In this document: in pieces, positions 9,210 through 18,169 of the stretch | Layout of the letters: each line of letters begins with the position of its first letter | How positions within the stretch are numbered: the first letter of the stretch is position 1 | Assembly: GCA_001295865.1 (NCBI GenBank) | Contig: LJHW01000029.1 | Coordinates: 32,035-96,034 of the forward strand | Source of the DNA: a beta proteobacterium AAP65 | GTDB lineage: Bacteria; Pseudomonadota; Gammaproteobacteria; Burkholderiales; Burkholderiaceae_C | Direction: 5' to 3' | DNA: 64,000 bases | Program-made: the position numbers and the translations under genes | Notes under the pieces: generated by a model | What the model saw: the letters and a program-made list of their open reading frames with translations, nothing else | Told to the model about the DNA's origin: nothing | Databases searched by the model: none

Positions 9210-10310
9210 ATGCGCATCTTCCACGTCAGCAGCGAGCAGTTCACCGAGCTCGACGACTTGCCCGAGGCGCTGCCTGCGCAGGGTTTCCTTTGGGTGGGCA
9301 GCGCACGGCGCGAGTTCGAGGTGCGCGCGCCGGAAGTGCAGGGCGCGCTGCAGCGCTGGACGGGCGGGCAGTTGGTCGACCTGCACATCGCCGACCTGCT
9401 GAACCACCAGCTGCCCAGCCACTACGACTACACCTCGTGGTACGACGTGCTGGTGTTCCGGCGCTTGGCCGCAGGCGCCGGCACGGCAGGCAAGTTTTTC
9501 GGTGAAGAGCAGGGCACGGCCGCCACCGCGCGCGAGGCCTTGGCGGCCATCGACACCAGCCCGGTGGGTTTTGCACTCTTCGACCGTGTGCTCGTCACCG
9601 TGCACCCCACCGACTGCGCCGTGCGCGACTTCTTTGCGCAGCGCCTGGGTGGCTTGGGCCATGGCAACGACCCGCGGGGCAACGCGCGCCTGCCCGGCCA
9701 CCCGGCCGACTTGATGCTGCGCATGGTCAACCACATGGTCGATGGTTACCTCGACCTGCGGCGCCTGCTCACGCGCCAACTCGGCACGCTGCAGGCGCAG
9801 CTGCTCGACCCGCGCAGCCGTTTTGCCGATTGGCAGATCCTGCTCGAATCGCGCAACACGCTGCACGCGCTGGAAGACATCTGCGAAGACCAGCGCAGTG
9901 CGGTGCAGGAGTGGATAGACGCGCTGGACGAATGGCCCGACGAACCCGATGCACAAACGCGCCGTGAACGCGAGTTGCTGCGTGTGCGTTCGCGCGATGT
10001 GCTCGAGCACATCGAACGTGTGCTGGGCCATGTGCGCCGCCTGGAGCAGAGCGCCGAGACCGCGGTGCAGATGCACTTCAGCGCCCTCGGCCACCGCACC
10101 AACGACATCATGCGCACGCTCACGGTGCTGACGGCCATCTTCCTGCCGCTGAACCTGATCACCGGCTTTTTCGGCATGAACTTCGATGGGCTGCCGCTCA
10201 TCCACTCGGCCACGGGCCTGTGGGTGGCGCTGGGCCTGATGGCGCTGGTGGGCGTCGGCCTGGTGCTCTTCTTCCGCAGCAAACGCTACCTGGGCGGCGG
10301 CGCGCGCTGA
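9210..10310 (+). CDS. CorA-family divalent metal transporter (ZntB-like)
   Basis: 366 residues. A large cytosolic N-terminal domain with a helical region (about 180-300) leads to two C-terminal membrane helices; the CorA-family signature GMN is at 322-324 in FFGMNF, directly after the first helix. The signature is followed by FDGLP rather than the MPE of classic CorA, which fits a divergent or ZntB-like member; whether it moves Mg2+, Zn2+ or Co2+ is not decidable. Functions as an inner-membrane homopentamer in known members. Starts 35 bases after hemB in the same direction, so it may be cotranscribed. Confidence 0.9.
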   Translation: MRIFHVSSEQFTELDDLPEALPAQGFLWVGSARREFEVRAPEVQGALQRWTGGQLVDLHIADLLNHQLPSHYDYTSWYDVLVFRRLAAGAGTAGKFFGEEQGTAATAREALAAIDTSPVGFALFDRVLVTVHPTDCAVRDFFAQRLGGLGHGNDPRGNARLPGHPADLMLRMVNHMVDGYLDLRRLLTRQLGTLQAQLLDPRSRFADWQILLESRNTLHALEDICEDQRSAVQEWIDALDEWPDEPDAQTRRERELLRVRSRDVLEHIERVLGHVRRLEQSAETAVQMHFSALGHRTNDIMRTLTVLTAIFLPLNLITGFFGMNFDGLPLIHSATGLWVALGLMALVGVGLVLFFRSKRYLGGGAR

Positions 10311-10335
10311 AGCGCTCCGCGGCGCTGCACCACCT

Positions 10336-11766
10336 TCAGAGCTGGCGTGTGCGCGCCAGCGGCGGGTTGCGCTCGAAGTAGCGCTGGATGCCCGCAGCCA
10401 GCGCCTCCACCAGGCGCGCGCGGTAGGCCGGGTCGCGCAGCTGGGCTTCTTCTTCCGGGTTGGAGATGAAGGCCGTTTCCACCAGGATGCTGGGGATGTC
10501 GGGCGCCTTCAGCACGGCAAAGCCGGCTTGCTCTACCCGCGGCTTGTGCAGGCGGCCCACGCGGCCCATGCGCGTGAGCACTTCCTGCCCGAGCTTGAGG
10601 CTGTCCTTGATCTGCGCGGTGGTGCTCATGTCGAGCAGGGCGCCCAGCACCTGGCGGTCGCGCACGTTGGCGATGTTCACGCCGCCCACCTGGTCGGCCT
10701 GGTTCTCGCGCTGCGCCATCCAGCGTGCGGCGGTGCTGGTGGCGCCGCGCGTGGACAACGCAAAGACGCTGGCACCCCGCGCCTCGGGGCGGAAGAAGGC
10801 GTCGGCGTGGATGCTGACGAACAGGTCTGCCTGCACACGCCGCGCCTTGCGCACCCGCTCTTGCAGCGGCACGAAGAAGTCACCATCGCGCGTCATCATC
10901 ACGCGCATGCCGGGCAGCGCGTTGAGCTTCTCGCGCAGGGCCAGGGCCACGGCCAGCACCACGTCTTTTTCGCGCAGGCCGGTGGGGCCGATGGCGCCCG
11001 GGTCTTCACCGCCGTGGCCGGGGTCGAGCGCGACGATGATGAGCCGCTCGACGCGCCGGCGTTCGCTGGCCGTGGGCGCCGCGGCACTGGCGGCGGGTGC
11101 GGATGCTGCGGCTGCCGAGGCCGGCCGCGCAGGGGCGGGCGAGGATGCGGAGGGCGCTTCTGGTGCCGCTGTGCCGCCCATCGCCACGCGCGACGATGCC
11201 GCTGCCGGGCCCGGTTTTTCGATGCGCGCGATCAGCTCTCCCAGCACGTCATGCGCGGCGGTGGCGGCGCGTTGGCTGGCGTCTTCGCGCTCGCGCACCA
11301 GCGCCAGCAGGGGGTCGACCTCCTGCACCGGGTAGAGGTCGAAGACCAGCCGTTGCTGGTAGTTGGCCACCGGCGCCAGTGCAAACTGCTGCGGCCGCAC
11401 GGCCTGCTTCAGATCGAAGACCAGGCGCACCACACGCGGCTGGTACTGGCCCACCCGCACACGCTCGATGTAGGGGTCGTCGGGCTGCACCTGCCCCACC
11501 AGCTCGCGCAGTGCGGTGTCCAGGCCCAGGCCGTCGATGTCGACCACCAGCCTGTCGGGGCCTTCCACCAGCTGGTGGCTGGCGTTCAGCGGCTGGTCGG
11601 ATTCGATGGTGACGCGCGTGTAGTCACGCGCCGGCCAGACCCGCACGGCCACGATGGCGGCACCGAAGGCCAGCTGCGGCGCGCTCAGCACCAGCACCAG
11701 CGCGCCCCCGGCCTGCAGGGCACGGCGGCGACCGGCTTCGGTGGGCTGCAGCGGGGGGCGGGCCAT
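10336..11766 (-). CDS. amiC: N-acetylmuramoyl-L-alanine amidase AmiC
   Basis: 476 residues from the ATG at 11766. A signal with twin-arginine character (EAGRRRALQAGGALVLVL) suggests Tat export, as known for E. coli AmiC. An AMIN domain (about 35-145) targets septal peptidoglycan, followed by an Ala/Pro-rich linker (about 185-245) and the Amidase_3 catalytic domain (about 248-470). Zinc-site residues are visible in ALDPGHGGEDPG, SIHADAF and LVETAFISNPEE. It cleaves the amide between MurNAc and the stem peptide during daughter-cell separation. tsaE lies only five bases upstream, the same order as tsaE-amiB in E. coli. Confidence 0.95.
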   Translation of the reverse strand: MARPPLQPTEAGRRRALQAGGALVLVLSAPQLAFGAAIVAVRVWPARDYTRVTIESDQPLNASHQLVEGPDRLVVDIDGLGLDTALRELVGQVQPDDPYIERVRVGQYQPRVVRLVFDLKQAVRPQQFALAPVANYQQRLVFDLYPVQEVDPLLALVREREDASQRAATAAHDVLGELIARIEKPGPAAASSRVAMGGTAAPEAPSASSPAPARPASAAAASAPAASAAAPTASERRRVERLIIVALDPGHGGEDPGAIGPTGLREKDVVLAVALALREKLNALPGMRVMMTRDGDFFVPLQERVRKARRVQADLFVSIHADAFFRPEARGASVFALSTRGATSTAARWMAQRENQADQVGGVNIANVRDRQVLGALLDMSTTAQIKDSLKLGQEVLTRMGRVGRLHKPRVEQAGFAVLKAPDIPSILVETAFISNPEEEAQLRDPAYRARLVEALAAGIQRYFERNPPLARTRQL

Positions 11767-11771
11767 GGGGC

Positions 11772-12275
11772 TCAAAGCAGCGAGAGGCCGCGCGCCGTGC
11801 CAGCTTCCAGCCGCAGTGCCCGGCCGTCGCCTTCGACCGGCTCGATGTGCAGGCGCAGGTCGGCCACGGGCAGCACGGCGGCTGCGTGTTCGGGCCATTC
11901 GGCCAGCTTGAGCCCGGGCGCAGCGTAGACCTCGCGGAAGCCGGCATCGGCCCACTCGCGAGGGTCGGTGAAGCGGTAGAAATCGAAGTGCGAGGCCGCG
12001 CCGCCGCCGGGCAGCGCGTAGCTCTCCATCACCGTGTAGGTGGGGCTCTTGACCCGGCCTTGCACACCCAGCGCCCGCAGCAGGTGGCGCACGAAAGTCG
12101 TCTTGCCGGCGCCGAGCGGGCCGTACAGCTCGATGCAGGCGTTGCGCTGCGTGCCTTGCGAGCCGAGTGCTGCAGCCAGCCGCGCGGCGAAGGCGGCGCA
12201 GTCCCCTTCGTCGGCCCAGTGCAGCAGGCGGCTTCCTAGAATGGGGGCAGGGCTGACGGCAGGCGTGTGGTGCAT
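11772..12275 (-). CDS. tsaE: tRNA t6A37 threonylcarbamoyltransferase complex ATPase subunit TsaE
   Basis: 167 residues. Walker A motif GPLGAGKTT at 52-60, followed by the TsaE-specific V.SPTYT (VKSPTYTVMESY) and HFDFYRF. ATPase component working with TsaD/TsaB in formation of N6-threonylcarbamoyladenosine at tRNA position 37. ATG at 12275; this start codon overlaps the GTG start region of divergent queG (12267-12275). Downstream amiC follows after five bases. The queG<->tsaE-amiC layout corresponds to the conserved E. coli queG / nnr-tsaE-amiB arrangement without nnr. Confidence 0.95.
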   Translation of the reverse strand: MHHTPAVSPAPILGSRLLHWADEGDCAAFAARLAAALGSQGTQRNACIELYGPLGAGKTTFVRHLLRALGVQGRVKSPTYTVMESYALPGGGAASHFDFYRFTDPREWADAGFREVYAAPGLKLAEWPEHAAAVLPVADLRLHIEPVEGDGRALRLEAGTARGLSLL

Positions 12276-13361
12276 CAAGACGAAGAGCGGGCGCTGGAGC
12301 AAGAACGGGTGCAGCGCTTGCGCGGGTGGGGCCGCGAGCTGGGATTCTCCCAGATCGCCATCGCCGGCATCGATCTCTCCACGGCCGAAGCGGGGCTGCT
12401 CGCCTGGTTGCAGGCGGGCTTCCACGGCGGAATGGGCTACATGGCGGCGCACGGCCTCAAGCGCGCCCGGCCCGCCGAGCTGGTGCCCGGCACGCTGCGT
12501 GTGATCACCGCGCGCATGGACTACCTGCCGCGCGACACCCCCGCCACCTGGCTCGACGAAGAGGCGCAGGCCCTGCGCGATCCGCAGCGTGCGGTGGTGT
12601 CGCTCTACGCACGGGGCCGCGATTACCACAAGGTGCTGCGACAACGCCTGCAGCGCCTGGCCGAACGCCTGGCGGCCGAGGTGGGCCCGCTGGGCCACCG
12701 CGTCTTCACCGATTCAGCGCCGGTGCTCGAGGTGGAACTGGCCACACGCGCCGGCCTGGCCTGGCGCGGCAAGCACACGCTGGCGCTGCACCGCGATGGC
12801 GGCTCGATGTTCTTCCTGGGTGAAATCTATGTCGACCTGCCACTGCCCGTCGATGGGCCGACCAGCGCGCATTGCGGCACCTGCACCGCCTGCCTGAGCG
12901 CCTGCCCCACGCAGGCCATCGTGGCGCCCTACAAGCTGGATGCGCGGCGCTGCATCAGCTACCTCACCATCGAGCACGAAGGGGCCATCGCGCCTGGACT
13001 GCGGCCCCTGATGGGCAACCGCATCTACGGCTGCGACGACTGCCAGCTGGCCTGCCCGTGGAACAAGTACGCACAGCGCGCCACCTTGCCCGATTTCGAC
13101 ACGCGTGAGCCGCTCGGCAGCGCCACGCTGCTGCAGCTGTGGGCCTGGGACGAGGCCGAGTTCCTGCGCCGAACCGAGGGCAGTGCCATCCGCCGCATTG
13201 GCATCGCGCGTTGGCGGCGCAACCTGGCCGTGGCCCTGGGCAATGCGTGGCGCGAAACGGGTGAGGCGGCCCTGGCTGCTGCCTTGCAGGCGGCGCTGCC
13301 CAGTGCCGACGAGCTGCTGGCCGAACACATCCACTGGGCGCTGGCGCAGCGCCCGGCCTGA
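12267..13361 (+). CDS. queG: Epoxyqueuosine reductase QueG
   Basis: Cobalamin-dependent iron-sulfur enzyme that reduces epoxyqueuosine to queuosine in tRNA. 364 residues from a GTG at 12267. Two [4Fe-4S] motifs are present: Cys203, 206, 209, 213 (CGTCTACLSACP) and Cys256, 259, 263 with Cys229 (CDDCQLACP). Asp149 in TDSAPVLE corresponds to the catalytic acid. A HEAT-like C-terminal tail (about 290-364) is as in the family. Because it needs cobalamin, it is a direct consumer of the product of the vitamin B12 locus in this window. The start codon region overlaps tsaE on the other strand, leaving no room for a conventional intergenic promoter. Confidence 0.95.
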   Translation: MVHQDEERALEQERVQRLRGWGRELGFSQIAIAGIDLSTAEAGLLAWLQAGFHGGMGYMAAHGLKRARPAELVPGTLRVITARMDYLPRDTPATWLDEEAQALRDPQRAVVSLYARGRDYHKVLRQRLQRLAERLAAEVGPLGHRVFTDSAPVLEVELATRAGLAWRGKHTLALHRDGGSMFFLGEIYVDLPLPVDGPTSAHCGTCTACLSACPTQAIVAPYKLDARRCISYLTIEHEGAIAPGLRPLMGNRIYGCDDCQLACPWNKYAQRATLPDFDTREPLGSATLLQLWAWDEAEFLRRTEGSAIRRIGIARWRRNLAVALGNAWRETGEAALAAALQAALPSADELLAEHIHWALAQRPA

Positions 13362-13377
13362 GCCAGGCGTGAAGGCC

Positions 13378-14283
13378 TCAGGCGGCCCAGGCCCGCCAGG
13401 CCGCCAGCCACAGCGGCAGGGCCACCATGCCGATCAGCGTGGACATCGTCACCAGCCCGGCCGTATAGCCCCCATGCCCGCCCATGCGCACGGCCAGCAC
13501 GTAAGCGCTGGAAGCGGTGGGCAGGGCCGCGAAAGCCACCACCACGGCCTGTTGCCCCGGCGGCAGGCCCAGGGCCACCACCAGCAGCACGGCAAAAGCC
13601 GGCAGCAAGGCGTGGCGTATGCCCAGCAGCGCCGCAGCCAGGCGCGGCGCTTCGCGCAACGCGCCGAGCTGCAGCCCCGCGCCCACGGCCATCAGGCCCA
13701 GCGGCAGCGCGGCGGCGCCGATGCGGGCCACGGTGGTGTCCAGCAGCGCCGGCAGGCGCAGGCCGAGGGCGTTGAAGAGCAGGCCGGCCACGGTGGCGAT
13801 GATCAGCGGGTTGCGCGCCAGTTCGCGCAGGTAGCCCTGGCCGCCGTGGCGGGCCAAGGGCCACACCGCGGCCACGTTGCACAGCGGCACGCACACCGAC
13901 ACCACCAGCGCCATCCACGCCAGGCCGGGCGGGCCGGCCAGGCGCTCGGCCAGCGCCAGTGCCACGTAGGAATTGAAGCGGAAGGCCGTCTGCGCGCCCG
14001 AGGCATGCAGGCGTGCATCCACCGCCGGCCACAGGCGCAGGCCGTAGGCCAGTAGCACGCCCAGCGCCACCACCGCCAGCGCACTGCCGGCCAGCGGCAA
14101 GGCGCTCGCCGGTGAGACCGGGTTGCGCACGATGGCCCCGAAGAGCAGGGCCGGGAACAGCAGCAGGTAAACCAGCCGCTCCACCGCATCCCACAGCGGA
14201 CGGCCGAGGGCCGTGTAGCGGCACAGCAGGAAGCCCAGCAGGATGAGCGCGAAGTCGGGCAGCAACAGCAAGGCGTCGGACAT
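13378..14283 (-). CDS. AEC (auxin efflux carrier) family transporter
   Basis: 301 residues, almost entirely hydrophobic, with about ten predicted membrane helices in two five-helix halves, the AEC/bile-acid transporter architecture. The family's substrates are mostly carboxylates; nothing in the sequence fixes the substrate. N-terminal LPDFALILLGFLLCR and a central GLMAVGAGLQLG are family-like. ATG at 14283. It converges on queG with 16 bases between stops and is divergent from the chalcone-isomerase-like gene (117 bases between starts). Confidence 0.9.
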   Translation of the reverse strand: MSDALLLLPDFALILLGFLLCRYTALGRPLWDAVERLVYLLLFPALLFGAIVRNPVSPASALPLAGSALAVVALGVLLAYGLRLWPAVDARLHASGAQTAFRFNSYVALALAERLAGPPGLAWMALVVSVCVPLCNVAAVWPLARHGGQGYLRELARNPLIIATVAGLLFNALGLRLPALLDTTVARIGAAALPLGLMAVGAGLQLGALREAPRLAAALLGIRHALLPAFAVLLVVALGLPPGQQAVVVAFAALPTASSAYVLAVRMGGHGGYTAGLVTMSTLIGMVALPLWLAAWRAWAA

Positions 14284-14400
14284 GGGGCGCGAGTATCTGC
14301 GAGACGACCGGGCCCGCCGAACTGCGCGCCGGCGGCCATGTGCCGGGTGTCAGCGGCAGGTTTGAGAAACTTGTCAGCGTCCGAGGGCATCCAAACGCGC

Positions 14401-15000
14401 ATGACACTTCACAGACGCACCGTTCTCCTGGGCCTGCCGGCCTGCCTCCTGCTGCCGGCCGCGGCCTTGGCGCAGGCTCAGCCGGTCTGGGTGGAAGGGC
14501 AGGCCTTCGAACGCCGCATCACGCTGGCGGGCCAAGAACTTCTGCTCAACGGCACCGGGGTGCGGGCCGTGGCCTGGTTCAAGGGATTTGCGGCCGGCCT
14601 CTACCTGCGCGAAGCGGGGCGCACGGCAGCGCAGGTCCTGGCGCAAGATGGGCCCAAACGCCTGCAGTTGCGCCTGCTGCACGACGTGCCTGCCGAAGAG
14701 TTCATGAAGGCCTTCCGCAAGGGCATGAGCCGCAACGCGGCAGCGACGGAGTTGCCGGTGCTGGCGGCGCGCATGGACCTTTTTGCCAGGCAGGTGGCAG
14801 CACTGGGCAAGGTGCGCAAGGGCGACCGGGTCGACCTCGACCTCGAGCCGGGGCGAGGCACGGTCTTCAGCGTGAATGGCACACTCCGGGGCGAGGCGAT
14901 CGTGGGGGACGACTTCTACGCCGCCTTGTTACGCAGCTTCGTGGGCGACAGGCCGTACGACAGCCGGCTCAAGGCGGGCCTGCTGGCGGGCGCATCCTGA
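14401..15000 (+). CDS. Exported chalcone-isomerase-like domain protein
   Basis: 199 residues. Signal peptide with a basic N-terminus ([16 protein letters not shown]) cleaved near ALAQAQ. The mature part matches the bacterial chalcone isomerase-like domain: [20 protein letters not shown] (start), [22 protein letters not shown] and a C-terminal [23 protein letters not shown]. Bacterial members are periplasmic proteins of unknown function; isomerase activity should not be assumed. ATG at 14401, with no clear overlap with neighbours; the Bug receptor gene follows after 85 bases. Confidence 0.88.
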   Translation: MTLHRRTVLLGLPACLLLPAAALAQAQPVWVEGQAFERRITLAGQELLLNGTGVRAVAWFKGFAAGLYLREAGRTAAQVLAQDGPKRLQLRLLHDVPAEEFMKAFRKGMSRNAAATELPVLAARMDLFARQVAALGKVRKGDRVDLDLEPGRGTVFSVNGTLRGEAIVGDDFYAALLRSFVGDRPYDSRLKAGLLAGAS

Positions 15001-15085
15001 AGCACACCGAAGACCTCACCACGAAACCGGCCCGGCCTGTTCCACAAAGTCCAGCGCTGGCACCGTCCTGACGGAGACCGAATCC

Positions 15086-16063
15086 ATGCAACGCAAGACC
15101 TTCATCGGCCTGATGGGCCTGACGGCATTCACGCTGGCCCTGCCCTTGAGCGCCAGCGCCCAGGGCTATCCCAACAAGCCGGTGCGTCTGGTGGTGCCTT
15201 TTGCGCCCGGCGGCACCACCGACATCGTCGCGCGCGTGGTGGCTGAGAGGGCGCAGGCCGCCTTGGGTCAAACTCTGGTGGTCGAGAACAAGGCCGGCGG
15301 TGGCGGCTCCATCGGTGCGATGGAGGTCGTGCGTGCCGCGCCCGATGGCTACACCCTGGGCATGGCCACAGTGTCGACCACGGCGGCCAACCCCGCCATC
15401 AACAAGAAGATCGGCTACGACCCGCTGACCGACTTCACGCCCATCATCAACATCGCGGCCACGCCTAACGTGATCGCGGTGCACCCCAGCTTCCCGGCGC
15501 GCGACTACAAAGGCTTTCTGGCCGAGGTGAAGAAGAACCCGGGCAAGTACAGCTTCGCGAGTTCGGGCACTGGCGGCATCGGCCATCTGCAGATGGAGCT
15601 CTACAAGAGCCTGACCGGCACCTTCATCACGCACATTCCTTACCGCGGCGCGGGCCCGGCGTTGAACGACACGGTCGCAGGCCAGGTGCCCATCATCTTC
15701 GACAATCTCCCCTCGGCGCTGCCCTTCATCAGGGACGGCCGGCTCATAGCCATCGTCGTCGCGGCGCCGCAGCCCTTGAGCCAGTTGCCCGGCGTGCCGA
15801 CCTTCAAGCAGGTCGGTCTCGAGCCGGTGAACCGCATGGCTTACTACGGCGTTCTGGGCCCCAAGGGCATGCCCAAGGATCTTGTCGACAAGGTGGCAGC
15901 AGCCATCAAGAAGACCTCGGAACTGCCGGAGGTGAAAAAGCGCATCGAAGACACCGGCTCGCTGATGATCCTGAACACGCCGGCTGAATTTGCCAACCAG
16001 ATGCGCGCCGAGTTCGAGGTCTACAAGGGCGTGGTCGCCAAGCAGAAGCTCACGCTCGAGTGA
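15086..16063 (+). CDS. Tripartite tricarboxylate transporter (TctC/Bug) solute receptor
   Basis: 325 residues. A signal peptide (to about ASAQ, residue 24) is followed by the canonical Bug fold beginning [23 protein letters not shown], then [13 protein letters not shown] and [19 protein letters not shown]. Periplasmic receptors of this family bind carboxylates or other small acids and are hugely expanded in Burkholderiales, mostly as orphans. No TctA/TctB membrane genes are adjacent, so this is such an orphan; ligand unknown. ATG at 15086 after a GGAG-type ribosome-binding site (acGGAGacc). Its stop overlaps the GTG of xerD by four bases. Confidence 0.93.
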   Translation: MQRKTFIGLMGLTAFTLALPLSASAQGYPNKPVRLVVPFAPGGTTDIVARVVAERAQAALGQTLVVENKAGGGGSIGAMEVVRAAPDGYTLGMATVSTTAANPAINKKIGYDPLTDFTPIINIAATPNVIAVHPSFPARDYKGFLAEVKKNPGKYSFASSGTGGIGHLQMELYKSLTGTFITHIPYRGAGPALNDTVAGQVPIIFDNLPSALPFIRDGRLIAIVVAAPQPLSQLPGVPTFKQVGLEPVNRMAYYGVLGPKGMPKDLVDKVAAAIKKTSELPEVKKRIEDTGSLMILNTPAEFANQMRAEFEVYKGVVAKQKLTLE

Positions 16064-16971
16064 GTGCGGGCGCGGACGGTGCGGCGGTCGGCGGCGATGC
16101 ACAGGCAGCCATCGACCGCTTCATCGACGCGCTCTGGATCGAAGACGGGTTGGCGCCGCTGACCCTGGCTGCTTACCGCCGCGATCTGGCGGCTTTTGCA
16201 GCGTGGCTGCAGCGGCCGCTGCCCAGCACACGCGAGCCCGACCTGCTGGCCTACATGGCCGAGCGCCACGCTGGCACCCGTGCCACCACGGCGAACCGTC
16301 GGCTCACGGTGTTCAAGCGTTACTTCCGCTGGGCGGCGCGTGAGCACCTGATCGACCAAGATCCCACGCTGCGGCTGCAGGCCGCGCGGCAGGCGCTGCG
16401 TGTGCCCAAGACGCTGAGCGAAGCGCAGGTGGAGGCGCTGCTGCAGGCGCCGGATACCGAAACGGCACTCGGCCTGCGCGACCGCGCGATGCTGGAACTG
16501 ATGTACGCCAGCGGCCTGCGCGTGAGCGAGCTGGTCGGCCTCAAGACCGTGCAGATCAACCTCAACGAAGCGGTGCTGCGTGTGATGGGCAAGGGCTCGC
16601 GCGAGCGCCTGGTGCCCTTCGGCGGCGAAGCGCAGGCCTGGCTGCAGCGCTACCTGGGCGGCGCGCGGGCGATCATTTCGGGCGGCGGCGCCAGCGACGC
16701 CCTCTTCGTCACGCGGCTGGGCGAAGGCATGTCGCGCCAGATGTTCTGGCGCTTGGTGAAACGCTACGCCGTGCAGGCCGGCGTGCTGGCGCCCTTGTCA
16801 CCGCACACGCTGCGCCACGCCTTTGCCACCCACCTGCTGAACCACGGGGCCGACCTGCGTGCAGTGCAATTGCTGCTGGGCCACGCCGACATCGGCACCA
16901 CCACGATCTACACGCACGTGGCGCGTGAACGTTTGCGACAACTGCACGCGCAACACCACCCGCGCGGCTGA
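16060..16971 (+). CDS. xerD: Site-specific tyrosine recombinase XerD
   Basis: 303 residues. The SAM-like core-binding N-terminal domain (about 14-105) is followed by the tyrosine recombinase catalytic domain with all active-site residues: Arg154 (ASGLRVSEL), Lys178 ([10 protein letters not shown]), His249 and Arg252 ([15 protein letters not shown]), His275 (LGHADI) and nucleophile Tyr284 (IYTHV). With XerC it resolves chromosome dimers at dif during division; length and motifs fit XerD rather than a phage integrase. GTG start at 16060 overlaps the receptor stop (GTGA). No dif-like site was noticed here. A strong terminator follows. Confidence 0.93.
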   Translation: MSAGADGAAVGGDAQAAIDRFIDALWIEDGLAPLTLAAYRRDLAAFAAWLQRPLPSTREPDLLAYMAERHAGTRATTANRRLTVFKRYFRWAAREHLIDQDPTLRLQAARQALRVPKTLSEAQVEALLQAPDTETALGLRDRAMLELMYASGLRVSELVGLKTVQINLNEAVLRVMGKGSRERLVPFGGEAQAWLQRYLGGARAIISGGGASDALFVTRLGEGMSRQMFWRLVKRYAVQAGVLAPLSPHTLRHAFATHLLNHGADLRAVQLLLGHADIGTTTIYTHVARERLRQLHAQHHPRG

Positions 16972-16984
16972 ACGCCGAACAAAG

Positions 16985-17014
16985 AAAAAGGCCGGTCTGG
17001 AGACCGGCCTTTTT
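16985..17014. terminator. Bidirectional rho-independent terminator between xerD and porin genes
   Basis: A perfect 14-bp inverted repeat (AAAAAGGCCGGTCT, 16985-16998, with its complement at 17001-17014) has a two-base loop and an A tract on the left and T tract on the right. It can end transcription of xerD from the left and of the porin gene from the right, the two converging here. Confidence 0.93.
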
Positions 17015-17046
17015 GCTGAGAGCAACGGGGCGATGCCCCGCGGCGA

Positions 17047-17988
17047 TCAGAAGTTGTGGCGGATGCCGACGCCCAGAGCCGTCAGGTCGCCGGTGTAAGG
17101 CGTGAAGCGGCTGGCGCTGACCTTCGTGTAATGGCTGTGGATGCGGGTGCGCTTGCTCAGGTTGTAGTTGTAACCCAGCACCAGTTGCGTGGCATCGCTG
17201 TCGTTGACACGGCTGTAGTCGCCGGCCTTGCCGTAGCCCAGGTGGAACTCGCTGTTGCCCACGTTGTAGGCGCCGGTCAGGCGGAAGGTGGTGCGGCTGC
17301 CCAGGTTGGCGCCCCAGCCGTTCTTGTCCTTCTGGATGTAGGCGCCGCCAACGAAGGCACCGGCCGTGTACAGCGCGCGCACGGCGTACTGGTTGGCGCT
17401 GGCGTTGTTCTTCTCGTAGCCGAAGCCCAGGCTCAGGTCGCCCAGTTCGTAGGTGGCGGCCAGGTCCATGACCTTGCCACCAGCCGCGCCGCCCTCTTGG
17501 GCGCCGATGGCTGCGTGCAGCACCAGACCGCCGAGGCTGTTGGTGTTGTAGGCGATCTTGTTCTTGTTGTTGCCCAGGTAGGCGTACAGCGTGTCGGCCG
17601 ACGTGCCGGTGTCGTGGTTGTTCATGCTGATGTAGTCAGCAGTCGCGTAGTAGGCCTCGCTCGTGATGCGGCCGAGGCGCACGGTACCGAAACCACCGCT
17701 CAGACCGACCAGCGAGTCGCCGGCGTAGAAGTCGCCGGTGACAGTGCCGGTGTCCACGCTGAAGCGGTGCTCCAGCAGGAAGATGGCCTTCAGGCCACCG
17801 CCCAGATCTTCAACGCCCTTGAAGCCCAGGCGCGAAGCGTTGTTGACCAGTTCCTTGGTCTTCGAGCCAGCGCGGTCCAGCGACTCGGCGGTCACGTTCA
17901 GGCGGCCGTAGATGGTGACGCTGCTTTGCGCGAGGGCGCTACCGGCAGCCAGAGCCGACACGGCGGCAACAATCAGGGTCTTTTTCAT
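17047..17988 (-). CDS. Outer-membrane general porin (betaproteobacterial trimeric porin)
   Basis: 313 residues. Signal peptide MKKTLIVAAVSALAAGSALA, then SSVTIYGRLNVTAESLD, the classic start of the Neisseria/Burkholderia porin family, and a 16-strand beta-barrel pattern ending in a C-terminal phenylalanine (LGVGIRHNF) recognised by BamA. Motifs SRLGFKGVEDLGGGLKAIFLLE and the constriction-loop region agree. Passive diffusion of small hydrophilic solutes. The ATG at 17988 follows GAGGAAA at a good distance; an upstream GTG (18000) would overlap that site and is rejected. Terminated by the bidirectional hairpin to its left. Base use is less GC-biased than in its neighbours, typical for highly expressed genes. 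Confidence 0.95.
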   Translation of the reverse strand: MKKTLIVAAVSALAAGSALAQSSVTIYGRLNVTAESLDRAGSKTKELVNNASRLGFKGVEDLGGGLKAIFLLEHRFSVDTGTVTGDFYAGDSLVGLSGGFGTVRLGRITSEAYYATADYISMNNHDTGTSADTLYAYLGNNKNKIAYNTNSLGGLVLHAAIGAQEGGAAGGKVMDLAATYELGDLSLGFGYEKNNASANQYAVRALYTAGAFVGGAYIQKDKNGWGANLGSRTTFRLTGAYNVGNSEFHLGYGKAGDYSRVNDSDATQLVLGYNYNLSKRTRIHSHYTKVSASRFTPYTGDLTALGVGIRHNF

Positions 17989-18092
17989 GCGTTTCCTCAC
18001 TAGATGGTTGCGATGCCGGGGGGCTGTGCCCTCTACCGACGACCAATGACAGTTTAGAGGCGAACTCCGGACAAACCCGCCCTCGGGTCAAC

Positions 18093-18169
18093 GCGGATGC
18101 AGAAAGTGAGGTGCACCGCAGCATCCGCGCAACACTTCGCGTGGCGAAGCGTCTGGCGGTGTTACCGCC
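18093..18169. repeat. Three consecutive short inverted repeats between the ABC permease and porin genes
   Basis: From right to left are GGCGGT/ACCGCC (18155-18169, covering the permease stop codon), CTTCGC/GCGAAG (18135-18149, loop GTG) and GCGGATGC/GCATCCGC (18093-18128). None has a U tract, so they are not standard terminators; they could block 3' exonucleases, pause polymerase or serve as protein-binding sites upstream of the porin. Confidence 0.55.

Noticed and set aside
16060..16971. Tyrosine recombinase as sign of an integrated mobile element
   Set aside because: It has XerD length and residues, is coupled to a host-like receptor gene, and no attachment-site repeats or cargo were seen.
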